Part shown: positions 37,458 through 45,843 of the stretch, piece by piece
Numbering within the stretch: position 1 is the stretch's first letter
Layout of the letters: each line of letters opens with the position of its first letter
Assembly: GCA_041392165.1 (NCBI GenBank)
Contig: JAWKMN010000004.1
Span: forward strand, 124,001-188,000
Direction of reading: 5' to 3'
DNA: 64,000 nucleotides
Origin: Arenibacter sp041392165
GTDB lineage: Bacteria; Bacteroidota; Bacteroidia; Flavobacteriales; Flavobacteriaceae
The notes under the pieces: generated by a model
What the model saw: the letters and a program-made list of their open reading frames with translations, nothing else
What the model was told of the DNA's origin: nothing
The model's database searches: none
Position numbers and translations under genes: made by a program

Positions 37458-38140
37458 TTTTGAAATAGGGTATTGGCATTCTCTAAATCTTCCTTAAAGT
37501 CTACTTCCATACAATTGTAATCGGAAATGTCCACAGCGCTAATCTTGAGACCGTCTTTTTCTATTGCCATCTCCAGACCTCTTTCAAAATAATCATTGTC
37601 TTCACATTCTTCAAGCCTGGTGATAAAACTTTTTATATCCTTGTCAGCAATGAAATTTATGCCAACCGCTTCGCCCAATCCATTTTTTACCGTTTTGGAC
37701 AATTTGTCTATAAAATTATCCTTTAATGTGTACTTTACCTCCTCGTCTGCCACTTTATTGGTGTTTACCGCCACAAACGATTGATTTTTGTTAATGTGCG
37801 GTATAAGGACGGACAATAGGCTTACATCAAAAACAACATCACCATTAAGCCAAAGTACGGATGTATCCCGATTTTTTCTTAGGGCTTTTAATAGGCTTTT
37901 GGAAGTATTGGTCTGATCAAAGAACGGATTGTATATATAAGTAAGTTCGGGAAAGCGTTCCATTATTAAATCTTTTTTAAAGCCAACAACAACGTTGATG
38001 TCGTCTATGTCAAAGGTTTCATCCAAATTGATGACCTGCATCTCCATGATACATTTTCCATTTTTTAAAGGTGTTAAAGGTTTGGGGAATGGGTTTCCAA
38101 GTCGTGAGCCAATACCTGCTGCTAAAATGACAATTTTCAT
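37454..38140 (-). CDS. Sugar/polyol-phosphate nucleotidyltransferase
   Basis: A 228-residue nucleotidyltransferase beginning MKIVILAAGIGSRLGNPFPKPLTPL, the GxGxR...PK nucleotide-binding signature. LWLNGDVVFD provides a metal-binding Asp and a Glu/Asp pair follows near the C-terminus (MEVDFKEDLENA). It resembles LicC-type phosphocholine or polyol-phosphate cytidylyltransferases. Four-base overlap with the CDP-glycerol-transferase fusion suggests that it supplies the activated CDP substrate for that enzyme. The exact substrate is unknown. Confidence 0.8.
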   Translation of the reverse strand: MKIVILAAGIGSRLGNPFPKPLTPLKNGKCIMEMQVINLDETFDIDDINVVVGFKKDLIMERFPELTYIYNPFFDQTNTSKSLLKALRKNRDTSVLWLNGDVVFDVSLLSVLIPHINKNQSFVAVNTNKVADEEVKYTLKDNFIDKLSKTVKNGLGEAVGINFIADKDIKSFITRLEECEDNDYFERGLEMAIEKDGLKISAVDISDYNCMEVDFKEDLENANTLFQK

Positions 38141-38241
38141 GAGTTTTTATTAATGTGCTTGCCCAAAATTGGACGGGTTATATAATTTTGCCCTTTGGAA
38201 ATCTCCTTTTTATTGCGATAATCAATAATTATAGTTGTAAT

Positions 38242-38493
38242 CTATAGGTAATCGGCTATTCTTGACATCGGAGGGATAAAAAAGGTATGTTTTGCCAAAT
38301 ATTGTTTTTTCATGAAAGAAAGTATGTCCGCCAATTTCCCGGTAACCATTTTCATTTTCCTTTTGCAGAAATTCGTTTGATTGTCAAGAACCGATCTACT
38401 GCCCAAATAGTATTTGTAATATATTTTTAAACGGGTCTCTTGGTGTAGCAATATAAATTTCTTGAGGAGTCCAAATAATATTTTTTTAACCAT
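38242..38493 (-). CDS. Small basic hypothetical protein
   Basis: An 83-residue frame upstream of the nucleotidyltransferase, on the same strand. It is rich in Lys, Tyr and Phe (FGLLKKFILLHQETRLKIYYKYYLGSR) and ends PPMSRIADYL. I see no domain. It may be a real small gene of the glycan locus or a remnant of a lost one; an overlapping frame in the same stretch weakens the case. Confidence 0.3.
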   Translation of the reverse strand: MVKKILFGLLKKFILLHQETRLKIYYKYYLGSRSVLDNQTNFCKRKMKMVTGKLADILSFMKKQYLAKHTFFIPPMSRIADYL

Positions 38494-38835
38494 AAGCTAA
38501 TACAAAGATAAAGAAGGGCGTAAAGATATGTAAATATAAGGAGTATAATTTTGTTGCGCGGAGCACTCCATCCCTTGCAAATACTTCTAATTTCGAAGAA
38601 CGATTGAAAAAAGAATATCCTGAAAATAAATGGTTTTGATAGAAGAATGTAATATGGGGGCAGGATCGGCAACCGGACTAATGGCTGTTCAATAGTGGTG
38701 TTCAATCCAAACGATTGTAGCACAGTGCTATCCGTGTACATTTGGAATATACGGGAAGTTATAGGGCCAAAGATTCGGTGTAAAAAATAAGGCCATTATA
38801 AAATTGGTAAAAATAACTAGAAGGACTTGGCCCGT
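38494..38835. other. AT-rich spacer in glycan locus
   Basis: 342 bases without a supportable gene, between the small frame and the second GT2 gene. No promoter box or terminator is clear. The composition is lower in GC than flanking housekeeping genes. Confidence 0.4.
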
Positions 38836-39630
38836 TTACGGCTTGGCCAAAGAATAAGTCAGTTTTTCCCTTTTGCCCAAACGTTTTAATTCCTTGTATC
38901 GTTCAAAATCGCCCAAGGCATTCAAATAGCAAATGGTAATCCCTTTTTTTCCGTCAAGGATACCCAATCTGATTATGTAGTGGTTAAAAAATTTCCAAAG
39001 AGGTTTAAAGATCAAAAGAAGGTAATTGAATTTTTTTTCTTTTTGATGGGCTTCCTGGGCTTTTAACCGCCCATATTTTAGCATTTTAAATTTATAATCT
39101 TCGTAATTTTTGTAGCAAAAGTGCATTAATTTCTGCTTCAATATGCCAGATGTACCCTTTACAATAAGGGTTTCATGAACTATTTTTTTCTTACAAAATT
39201 GCACTTTACTTTTTCTAAAAAGGCGATAATTTTTATCGGTTTGCCATCCACTAAAACGCAGTCGACTGTTTTTGAACATAAATTTTCGGTAGAACCAATA
39301 TGCACAATGCTCGGAATCCTTTGTGGCTTTAGATATTATTTCATTTCTCAATTTGTCCGTTACCACCTCGTCTGCATCCAAGAACAACACCCAATCATGT
39401 GATGCCTGCTTTAGGGCAAAGGATTTTTGGGCAGTGTAATTTTCAAATTCGTTTTGGATGACCCTTATCCTGGGATGATTGTTTAAATATTGGTAGGTGC
39501 CATCCGTACTATAAGAATCCACTACGATGATTTCATCTGCGAATGCAATGGAATCGATACATTTTTCAATATATCCAATTTCATTATAAGTGATTATTAA
39601 AGCTGATATTTTTTCATTTTGATTTATCAT
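38836..39630 (-). CDS. Glycosyltransferase family 2 (WaaE/KdtX-like)
   Basis: A 264-residue cytoplasmic GT2 enzyme. It reads ISALIITYNEIGYIEKCIDSIAFADEIIVVDS at its start, FLDADEVV with the DxD metal site, SGWQTDKNYRLF and a C-terminal RLGILDGKKGITICYLNALGDFERYKELKRL. It is plainly a paralogue of the C-terminal half of the fusion enzyme 1.4 kb away, aligning along its whole length. It probably adds a sugar to LPS core or a related surface glycan; donor and acceptor are unknown. Confidence 0.87.
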   Translation of the reverse strand: MINQNEKISALIITYNEIGYIEKCIDSIAFADEIIVVDSYSTDGTYQYLNNHPRIRVIQNEFENYTAQKSFALKQASHDWVLFLDADEVVTDKLRNEIISKATKDSEHCAYWFYRKFMFKNSRLRFSGWQTDKNYRLFRKSKVQFCKKKIVHETLIVKGTSGILKQKLMHFCYKNYEDYKFKMLKYGRLKAQEAHQKEKKFNYLLLIFKPLWKFFNHYIIRLGILDGKKGITICYLNALGDFERYKELKRLGKREKLTYSLAKP

Positions 39631-40151
39631 GCAATCGTATTTTTTACCACTTATTAGATAGTATTAATAGAAATAGTTGCGTTGAAATCACTATAATTTA
39701 TAATGATACTACGTAGTACATAACACTTAAAATCGAATAATAGTATATCTAATTGCAAGTTATTTGTGCGGTAATTTCATACAAAAAATGAATGAAATTG
39801 GGCATAACCATTGGTTGTATTGATGAAGTTGCTTCCAAACCCATAAAATAAACCATGTAAGACAGAAGATTATAAGATATACGCCATTTGGATTGGGAGC
39901 TATTGTTAGGGCACGTCTACAAAAATTACATCTCCGGTAGGATATATGCAGTTGAGCCACTTCCTTCCAGTGTTCAATTAAATGTGATGGCCGTATTATT
40001 TTTCGGCTATAACTTTTTTAAAAAAAACAATATGCCTTACCGGTTTTGTAGGGGTTACGTTCCCAACTATAACCTATAAGGCATATTAACCAGTCCATTG
40101 GTAAACAAAGTAGTTTGGGACAATTACATAATTGTTCCCTTTTCTTGACCT
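39631..40151. other. Gene-free spacer with long inverted repeat
   Basis: 521 bases between the GT2 and dapD genes. Short frames on either strand (39760-39960 minus, 39888-40079 plus) have no domain or plausible context. The right part holds the inverted repeat at 40029-40087 and a second hairpin near 40118-40140 (GGGACAATTA / TAATTGTTCCC). Confidence 0.45.
40029..40087. repeat. 59-bp stem-loop (inverted repeat)
   Basis: Outer arms AATATGCCTTA (40029-40039) and TAAGGCATATT (40077-40087) pair perfectly. After a 2 x 2 mismatch, GGTT pairs with AACC, giving about 15 base pairs in total. There is no T run, so it is not a standard terminator. Confidence 0.75.
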
Positions 40152-40967
40152 TTAAACCGCTACATCATATTCCCTTAGGGCATCGTTTAAAGATGTTTTT
40201 TTGTTGGTACTCTCTTTTCTGGTTCCAATAATCAAGGCACAGGGTACCTGATAATCGCCAGCCGGAAATTTTTTGGTATAACTCCCTGGGATAACAACAG
40301 ATCTTGCTGGTACCAACCCTTTGCGTTCTACAGGTTTTTCGCCCGTAACATCTATAATTTTTGTGGAGCCGGTAAGTACTACATTTGCTCCCAATACCGC
40401 CTCTTTTTCTACCCGTACCCCTTCCACAACAATACATCTGGACCCTATAAAGGCATTGTCCTCAATAATAACAGGGGCCGCCTGTAAGGGCTCCAAGACC
40501 CCGCCAATTCCTACCCCGCCACTGAGATGGACATTCTTTCCAATTTGGGCACAACTACCCACGGTGGCCCAAGTGTCTACCATGGTGCCTTCATCTACGT
40601 AGGCACCAATATTTACATAACTTGGCATTAAGATGGTACCAGGGGAAATATAGGATCCGTGTCGGGCAACCGCATTGGGAACGACCCGAATCCCTTTTTC
40701 GGCATACCCTTTTTTAAGGGGCATTTTATCGTGATATTCAAAAATACCTGCTTCCAGGGTTTCCATTTTTTGTATCGGAAAATATAGTACCACTGCCTTT
40801 TTGACCCATTCATTGATCTGCCACCCATTTGTGGTAGGTTCTGCACAGCGCAATTTGCCGTTATCCAAAAGGTCTACGACCTCCCTTATGGCGGTTTGGG
40901 TAGAATTTTCCTTAAGTAGGTCTCTATTTTCCCAAGCAGTTTCTATTGTTTTTCTTAATTCTTCCAT
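40152..40967 (-). CDS. dapD: Tetrahydrodipicolinate N-succinyltransferase
   Basis: Succinylates tetrahydrodipicolinate in the lysine/diaminopimelate pathway. It has 271 residues. An N-terminal helical region is followed by the left-handed beta-helix of hexapeptide repeats (GSYISPGTILMPSYVNIGAYVDEGTMVDTWATVGSCAQIGKNVHLSGGVGIGG) and GSRCIVVEGVRVEKEAVLGANVVLTGSTKI. The C-terminus PCALIIGTRKESTNKKTSLNDALREY is typical. A TATATTTG box on the minus strand (plus 40989-40996) lies about 20 bases before the start. Confidence 0.95.
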   Translation of the reverse strand: MEELRKTIETAWENRDLLKENSTQTAIREVVDLLDNGKLRCAEPTTNGWQINEWVKKAVVLYFPIQKMETLEAGIFEYHDKMPLKKGYAEKGIRVVPNAVARHGSYISPGTILMPSYVNIGAYVDEGTMVDTWATVGSCAQIGKNVHLSGGVGIGGVLEPLQAAPVIIEDNAFIGSRCIVVEGVRVEKEAVLGANVVLTGSTKIIDVTGEKPVERKGLVPARSVVIPGSYTKKFPAGDYQVPCALIIGTRKESTNKKTSLNDALREYDVAV

Positions 40968-41049
40968 CTTTAATTATTCAAATTTTAGCAAATATAAGGG
41001 CTAGCGGCTAATTAACCTTTTGTTTTTGCACTTATAACAATTTATCCTT

Positions 41050-41057
41050 TATTTTTG
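41050..41057 (+). promoter_or_regulatory. -7 promoter box (TATTTTTG) of ruvX
   Basis: TANNTTTG match with a TTTG at 41025-41028 (21-base spacing). It overlaps the TTG at 41055 and so rules that codon out as the ruvX start. Confidence 0.55.
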
Positions 41058-41069
41058 CAAAAAAAATGT

Positions 41070-41483
41070 GTGGGTAGGATTGTAGCATTGGATTATGGAA
41101 AGGTTCGGACCGGTATTGCCGTTACCGATGAGTTGCAATTAATAGCTTCTGGCCTTACTACCGTTGATACAAAGGAACTTTTGAATTTTCTGAGGAAGTT
41201 TGTCCAGGAGGAGAAGGTAGAAAAATTTGTGGTCGGGGAGCCAAGGCAAATGAACAACCTTCCTTCCGAATCCGAGGAATTGATCCAACCTTTTTTGAGA
41301 ACCTTGAAAGGTGTTTTTCCAAAGATACCGGTAGAGAGACAGGATGAGCGCTTTACTTCCAAAATGGCATTTCAAACTATGATAGATAGTGGCCTGAAAA
41401 AAAAACAAAGAAAGGATAAGGCCTTGGTCGATGAAATTAGCGCCACTATAATCCTACAGGCGTATTTAAATAGAAAACAGTAG
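41070..41483 (+). CDS. ruvX: Holliday junction resolvase-like protein RuvX/YqgF
   Basis: RNase H-fold nuclease, 137 residues, implicated in pre-16S rRNA 5'-end processing and possibly Holliday junctions. With a GTG start at 41070 it begins MGRIVALDYGKVRTGIAVTD, the family signature with the first catalytic Asp; FVVGEPRQMN, VERQDERFTSKMA and DKALVDEISATIILQAYL carry the other conserved residues. A TTG five codons upstream lies inside the promoter box, hence the GTG choice. The def ATG follows its stop by one base. Confidence 0.9.
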   Translation: MGRIVALDYGKVRTGIAVTDELQLIASGLTTVDTKELLNFLRKFVQEEKVEKFVVGEPRQMNNLPSESEELIQPFLRTLKGVFPKIPVERQDERFTSKMAFQTMIDSGLKKKQRKDKALVDEISATIILQAYLNRKQ

Positions 41484-41484
41484 T

Positions 41485-42075
41485 ATGATATTACCTATAG
41501 TTGCTTATGGAGACCCGGTACTGAGGAAAGTAGCGGATGATATAGACAAGGATTTTCCAAAATTGGAGGAACTGCTGGCCAATATGTGGGATACCATGTA
41601 CAACGCCAATGGAGTTGGTTTGGCCGCACCCCAGATTGGGCTGCCCATTAGGTTGTTTTTGGTGGATACCACTCCATTTGCGGACGATGAAGAACTTTCA
41701 GAAGACGAACAAAATACGTTGAAAGGTTACAAGAAAGTGTTTATCAATGCCCGTATAGAGGAAGAAACCGGAACGGAATGGGCTTTTAACGAAGGCTGCC
41801 TAAGTATCCCCGATGTTCGGGAAGATGTTTTCAGAAAGGATACCATTACTTTGTCCTACATGGATAGTGATTTTAAAACATACAGGGAAACCTTTAATGG
41901 TCTTTTGGCCAGGGTCATTCAACATGAATATGACCATATAGAGGGAATTTTGTTTACCGATAAATTATCTGTCCTAAAAAAACGTCTTATAAAAGGTAGG
42001 TTGACCAATATTTCCAAGGGAAAGATAAAGGTGGACTATAGAATGCGATTTCCCAACATAAAAAAAGCACGTTAA
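41485..42075 (+). CDS. def: Peptide deformylase
   Basis: Metal-dependent enzyme removing the N-formyl group from new proteins. It has 196 residues. All three active-site motifs are present: GVGLAAPQIG (motif I), EGCLSIPDV (motif II with the metal-binding Cys) and QHEYDHIEG (motif III, HExxH type). An insertion of acidic residues (FADDEELSEDEQN) after motif I is typical of Bacteroidetes enzymes. It is cotranscribed with ruvX. Confidence 0.96.
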   Translation: MILPIVAYGDPVLRKVADDIDKDFPKLEELLANMWDTMYNANGVGLAAPQIGLPIRLFLVDTTPFADDEELSEDEQNTLKGYKKVFINARIEEETGTEWAFNEGCLSIPDVREDVFRKDTITLSYMDSDFKTYRETFNGLLARVIQHEYDHIEGILFTDKLSVLKKRLIKGRLTNISKGKIKVDYRMRFPNIKKAR

Positions 42076-42132
42076 AACTAGTTCTATTATAAACAAAAAG
42101 TAGCATATTTGCCATTGAAACTAAAATAACAG

Positions 42133-42561
42133 ATGGGTTTAAATAAAATATTATCGATTGCGGGTAAGCCGGGACTTTTTAAATTATTGACGCAGACGCG
42201 TTCAGGGTTTGTAGCCGAATCCTTGTTGGACGGTAAAAAAGTCACCGTTGGTTTTAAAAACAATGTTAGTGTATTATCCGAGATTGCCATCTATACTTTG
42301 GAAGAGGAAGTGCCGTTAAAAGTGGTGTTCGAAAAGATCAAGGAAAAGGAAGATGGAGGAAAAACGTCCGTGAACCATAAAGAGGATAAGATAAAATTGG
42401 AGGAGTATTTGTTCGAAGTGCTGCCCAATTATGATGAAGATAGGGTTTATGCCAGCGATATTAAAAAGATTATTCAATGGTATAATCTATTGCATGAGCA
42501 TGGTATTACAGAGTTTATGGATGAAGAGGAAAAAGAAGAGGCTTCCAAGGAAACAAATTAG
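42133..42561 (+). CDS. DUF5606 family protein
   Basis: A 142-residue cytoplasmic protein conserved in Bacteroidetes. It starts MGLNKILSIAGKPGLFKLLTQTRSGFVAESLLDGKK with a small SH3-like beta fold, has an acidic linker, and ends with a helical segment (VYASDIKKIIQWYNLLHEHGITEF). Function is unknown. It follows def by about 57 bases and is closed by a terminator. Confidence 0.85.
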   Translation: MGLNKILSIAGKPGLFKLLTQTRSGFVAESLLDGKKVTVGFKNNVSVLSEIAIYTLEEEVPLKVVFEKIKEKEDGGKTSVNHKEDKIKLEEYLFEVLPNYDEDRVYASDIKKIIQWYNLLHEHGITEFMDEEEKEEASKETN

Positions 42562-42582
42562 ATATCATATTGAGATAAATTT

Positions 42583-42610
42583 AAAACCTTCGTTTACGAA
42601 GGTTTTTTTT
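42583..42610 (+). terminator. Intrinsic terminator after the DUF5606 gene
   Basis: Stem AAAACCTTCG / CGAAGGTTTT around a TTTA loop, with eight T at the end. It closes the ruvX-def-DUF5606 operon. Confidence 0.9.
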
Positions 42611-42761
42611 GGTCCATATTATTCTGTAAAATAGGCATAGCCATTGCCCTATGCCAAATTATTACCCATTTAGCTTCGGGTTAGTGTTGTTGGTCTAAAT
42701 TCTTGGGCAGGGACCTGTTAATTATGGAAATTAAATTTCCAATTCATTATTCAGTTTTATT

Positions 42762-45341
42762 ATGGCTAAATTATACAAGAAAAGCGCTGCTGTTTTATTA
42801 ATGTCGATGATCCTTCCCATTGTATTTACCGGACAGCAACGTACCGGGAATATAGTGGAATATTTTGGCAAGGAAAAAGTAGAGGATATCCATGAAGGAA
42901 AGGTAATCCATATATTTAATAAGGCTCTGGTTTTGACCATTCCGAGTTTCGGGTTTGAATCCGCTTCATTTCCGGCAGACCCTGTTTTTGATAAGTTCCT
43001 AATGAAACCTGATGCCAAGGTAAGGGAGGGGGAAGTTTTTGATATAGATCCCTTTGGAAAGGAATTGATATGGAATGCTATAGAGGTGGACAGTACCAAT
43101 AGTTTTTCGGGTCGGGGCCTAAGGTCGGGCTATGTATACCTTAACTATAGCTCAGGTTCTGAAAAGACGGTTTTGTTCGAAGCTTCCGGACATTCCTTGG
43201 CTTCCATTAACGGTTATCCGTATGAAGGTGACCACTATGATTTTGGTTGGAATCTTATCCCCTTGAAATTAAAGAAAGGGAATAATGTTTTTGTTTTAAA
43301 GGTAGGCCGTTTTCCAAGGATTCGGGCAAGGTTGTTGGAGCCTAAGACCGAGATACAGTTTACTACCAGGGATGTTACGGTTCCCGATATTTTATTAGGG
43401 GAGAATATGGAATATAAGGCCGCCATAAGAGTTATCAACGCTTCCGATAAGTGGATCAGGAAATACAACGTTCAGGCTACTGTAAACGGTAGGGAGCTTA
43501 CAACAAAAGTGGCCGATATTCCACCATTATCGATCTCTAAAATTCCGTTTTCCATTCCCTCGCCCACCTTGGACACCGCTCTGGAAAAGGTGAATGTTGA
43601 TCTCCGATTGTTGCAAAGCAACGGAGGGCAAGTTGCTCTAGAAACCTTAGCTTTAAACGTAAAATCAAAGGATAAGCACCATAAGAGAACTTTTATAAGT
43701 GATATAGATAAAAGTGTTCAGTATTACAGTGTAGCACCGGACAAAAATGGACAGACCGAGGGCGGGGCACTTTTCCTTTCGGTTCATGGAGCTTCAGTAG
43801 AGGCCGTAAATCAGGCAAATGCCTATAAGCAAAAAGATTGGGGCAACCTTGTTGCACCAACAAATAGGAGGCCCTTTGGGTTTGCTTGGGAGGATTGGGG
43901 AAGATTGGATGCCTTGGAAGTACTGGCGGAAAGCAAACGGATTTATAAACCGGACAATAGCAAAATTTATCTAACGGGCCATTCCATGGGGGGACACGGT
44001 ACATGGTATTTGGGGGCAACCTATCCAGATCATTTTGCCGCCATTGCACCATGTGCCGGATACCCGGATCTGTTATTGTACCGCGGAAGTAGGTCCAAAA
44101 GAATTCTGGAAATGACAGAGGAACAGCGAATGCAGTATGGAATTGGCCCTAAAATGTTTGAACGCCTTACCCGGGAGTATGTCCCCACTGCTGTTGAAAA
44201 AATGGTAGAAAGAGCGGGAACCCCCAGCAGAACCCTAAAATTGATCAGAAATTACCTGCATCATGGCGTATATGTACTACACGGGGAAAAGGATAATGTG
44301 GTTCCTACCTATATAGCTCGTGACATGAGGGAACGATTGGGGAAATTTCATCCGGATTTTACTTATTACGAGTATCCGGGAGGTACGCATTGGTATGGCG
44401 ACCATAGTGTAGATTGGGAGCCCATTTTCAACCTTTTTAAGAAACGGACAATTCCGGAGATAAACGATATAAAAAAATTGGAGTTCAGTACGGGGTCCCC
44501 TGGGGTTTCTTCATCCTCGCATTTTATTTCCATCCATCAGCAACAAATACCATTTGAAATTAGCTCTTTCGATTTTTCATGGGATACCATCTTTAAAATT
44601 GAGACCAAAAATGTGTCCTTATTGAAGGTAGATTTTTCTCAACTTCCGGGAGAAATCAACAGCATTGAGCTAAATGGCAAGGAGATAGGAATTCCAACAA
44701 AGGGAGATACTTTTTTTAAGGAAAGGGATGGGGAGTGGAACATAGTGTCCAAACCGTCCTTGAAGGAAAAGGGCCCCCATAGATATGGAGGATTTAAGGA
44801 TGCCTTTAGAAATGATGTAGTATTTGTATATGCTACCAAAGGTTCCGAGGCGGAAAATGATTGGTATTATAATAAGGCCAGGTTCGATGCCGATACCTTC
44901 TGGTACAAGGCCAATGGAAACATTGAATTGGTGGCGGACACCAACTTTTCCCCTAAAGACTATCCCGACCAAAATATTGTTGTTTATGGAAATAAATCCA
45001 ATAATGCCGCATGGGACAAATTATTGAAAAATAGTCCGGTCCAAGTATCCGATAACACACTCAATTTTGGAAATAAAAATCTTTCCGGAGGCCATTGGGG
45101 GCTTTATTTTATTTTTCCAAGAGCGGATAGCGATATAGCCAGTGTTGGGGTTGTAACGGCAACGGGGGAGAAGGGCATGAAAGCGGCTTATGCCAACCAT
45201 TATTTGGTGAACGGAACCACGTTTCCGGATGTATTGCTTTTTGATGAAACGGTTCTATCACAGGGTGCCGGAGCGGTCAAATGTGCGGGCTTCTTTGGCA
45301 ATGACTGGACCATTGATGCGGGTGATTTTGAATGGAAATAG
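42762..45341 (+). CDS. Secreted alpha/beta-hydrolase (esterase/PHB-depolymerase type), large
   Basis: An 859-residue exported protein with a signal peptide (AAVLLMSMILPIVFTGQQ). An N-terminal beta-rich region (about 1-300) precedes an alpha/beta-hydrolase domain with the nucleophile elbow GHSMGGHGTW, a probable Asp in LHGEKDNVVPTYIA, and a His in GGTHWYGDHS. The last 270 residues are beta-rich with no recognised domain. The hydrolase part resembles esterase D/PHB-depolymerase and prolyl-oligopeptidase-like peptidases. It probably cleaves an ester or peptide bond outside the cytoplasm. No T9SS C-terminal domain is visible. Confidence 0.78.
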   Translation: MAKLYKKSAAVLLMSMILPIVFTGQQRTGNIVEYFGKEKVEDIHEGKVIHIFNKALVLTIPSFGFESASFPADPVFDKFLMKPDAKVREGEVFDIDPFGKELIWNAIEVDSTNSFSGRGLRSGYVYLNYSSGSEKTVLFEASGHSLASINGYPYEGDHYDFGWNLIPLKLKKGNNVFVLKVGRFPRIRARLLEPKTEIQFTTRDVTVPDILLGENMEYKAAIRVINASDKWIRKYNVQATVNGRELTTKVADIPPLSISKIPFSIPSPTLDTALEKVNVDLRLLQSNGGQVALETLALNVKSKDKHHKRTFISDIDKSVQYYSVAPDKNGQTEGGALFLSVHGASVEAVNQANAYKQKDWGNLVAPTNRRPFGFAWEDWGRLDALEVLAESKRIYKPDNSKIYLTGHSMGGHGTWYLGATYPDHFAAIAPCAGYPDLLLYRGSRSKRILEMTEEQRMQYGIGPKMFERLTREYVPTAVEKMVERAGTPSRTLKLIRNYLHHGVYVLHGEKDNVVPTYIARDMRERLGKFHPDFTYYEYPGGTHWYGDHSVDWEPIFNLFKKRTIPEINDIKKLEFSTGSPGVSSSSHFISIHQQQIPFEISSFDFSWDTIFKIETKNVSLLKVDFSQLPGEINSIELNGKEIGIPTKGDTFFKERDGEWNIVSKPSLKEKGPHRYGGFKDAFRNDVVFVYATKGSEAENDWYYNKARFDADTFWYKANGNIELVADTNFSPKDYPDQNIVVYGNKSNNAAWDKLLKNSPVQVSDNTLNFGNKNLSGGHWGLYFIFPRADSDIASVGVVTATGEKGMKAAYANHYLVNGTTFPDVLLFDETVLSQGAGAVKCAGFFGNDWTIDAGDFEWK

Positions 45342-45843
45342 GGGGGTATCCCATTATCAATCTAATGTTTATAATTCCCCGACGGCCCTGCCTCGGGGTT
45401 TCCGATCATACCTCCCCTTTGGGGGAGGTCGGAATTGCTTTTTCGTAATTCCGGGTGGGGCAAAATACAAAATTTCGGCTTTTGGCCCTAAGGCCAAAAT
45501 GAAACTGGCGAAATACCTCTATGGCTCTGCCTCGAGGATAGTCGGTTTCAAGAAATTTTTTATTGTTTCTTTTTTCCCTCGAGTTTATAGGTTTTATGGG
45601 ATTGGGAATTAAGTAGTAGCAGTGGGCAGGTTTTGGGTTAAAGGTTTGCAATGTTTAAAGTTGAGAGTTTCTTACCTCCAAAACCCAACATCCACTATGT
45701 GGCTCCGACTACGCTCAGCTACCAAATAGATGTTCGTATATTAAGCGGAGTCGAGATTGAAGTATCCCGGTTCAAAGTTTTAATCTTTACAGTCTGGTAT
45801 TTAATATCTCACATGGCAATTGAACGGCATTATTTATCCAAAA
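45342..45843. repeat. Hairpin-rich intergenic region
   Basis: 502 bases between the esterase gene and the convergent GH20 gene. It holds at least five hairpins in 170 bases: CCCCGA/TCGGGG (45377-45398), CCTCCCC/GGGGAGG (45411-45428), GGAATT/AATTCC (45431-45452), TTTTGGCC/GGCCAAAA (45480-45499) and CTAT...ATAG around CCTCGAGG (45519-45541). The last is part of a 44-bp repeat shared with 50635-50678. Frames here are spurious. Confidence 0.7.
45523..45566 (+). repeat. 44-bp dispersed repeat, copy 1
   Basis: Starts GGCTCTGCCTCGAGGA and ends AAATTTTTTATTGT; identical to copy 2 (50635-50678) at 43 of 44 positions. Includes the CCTCGAGG palindrome. Confidence 0.9.

Noticed and set aside
39760..40079. 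Two short opposing frames in the GT2-dapD spacer
   Set aside because: They overlap each other, have no recognisable features, and one runs into the inverted repeat.
45406..45651. Short frames over the hairpin-rich repeats at 45.4 and 50.6 kb
   Set aside because: The products share the phrase FLETDxPRGRA only because they translate the same dispersed repeat; they are not genes.
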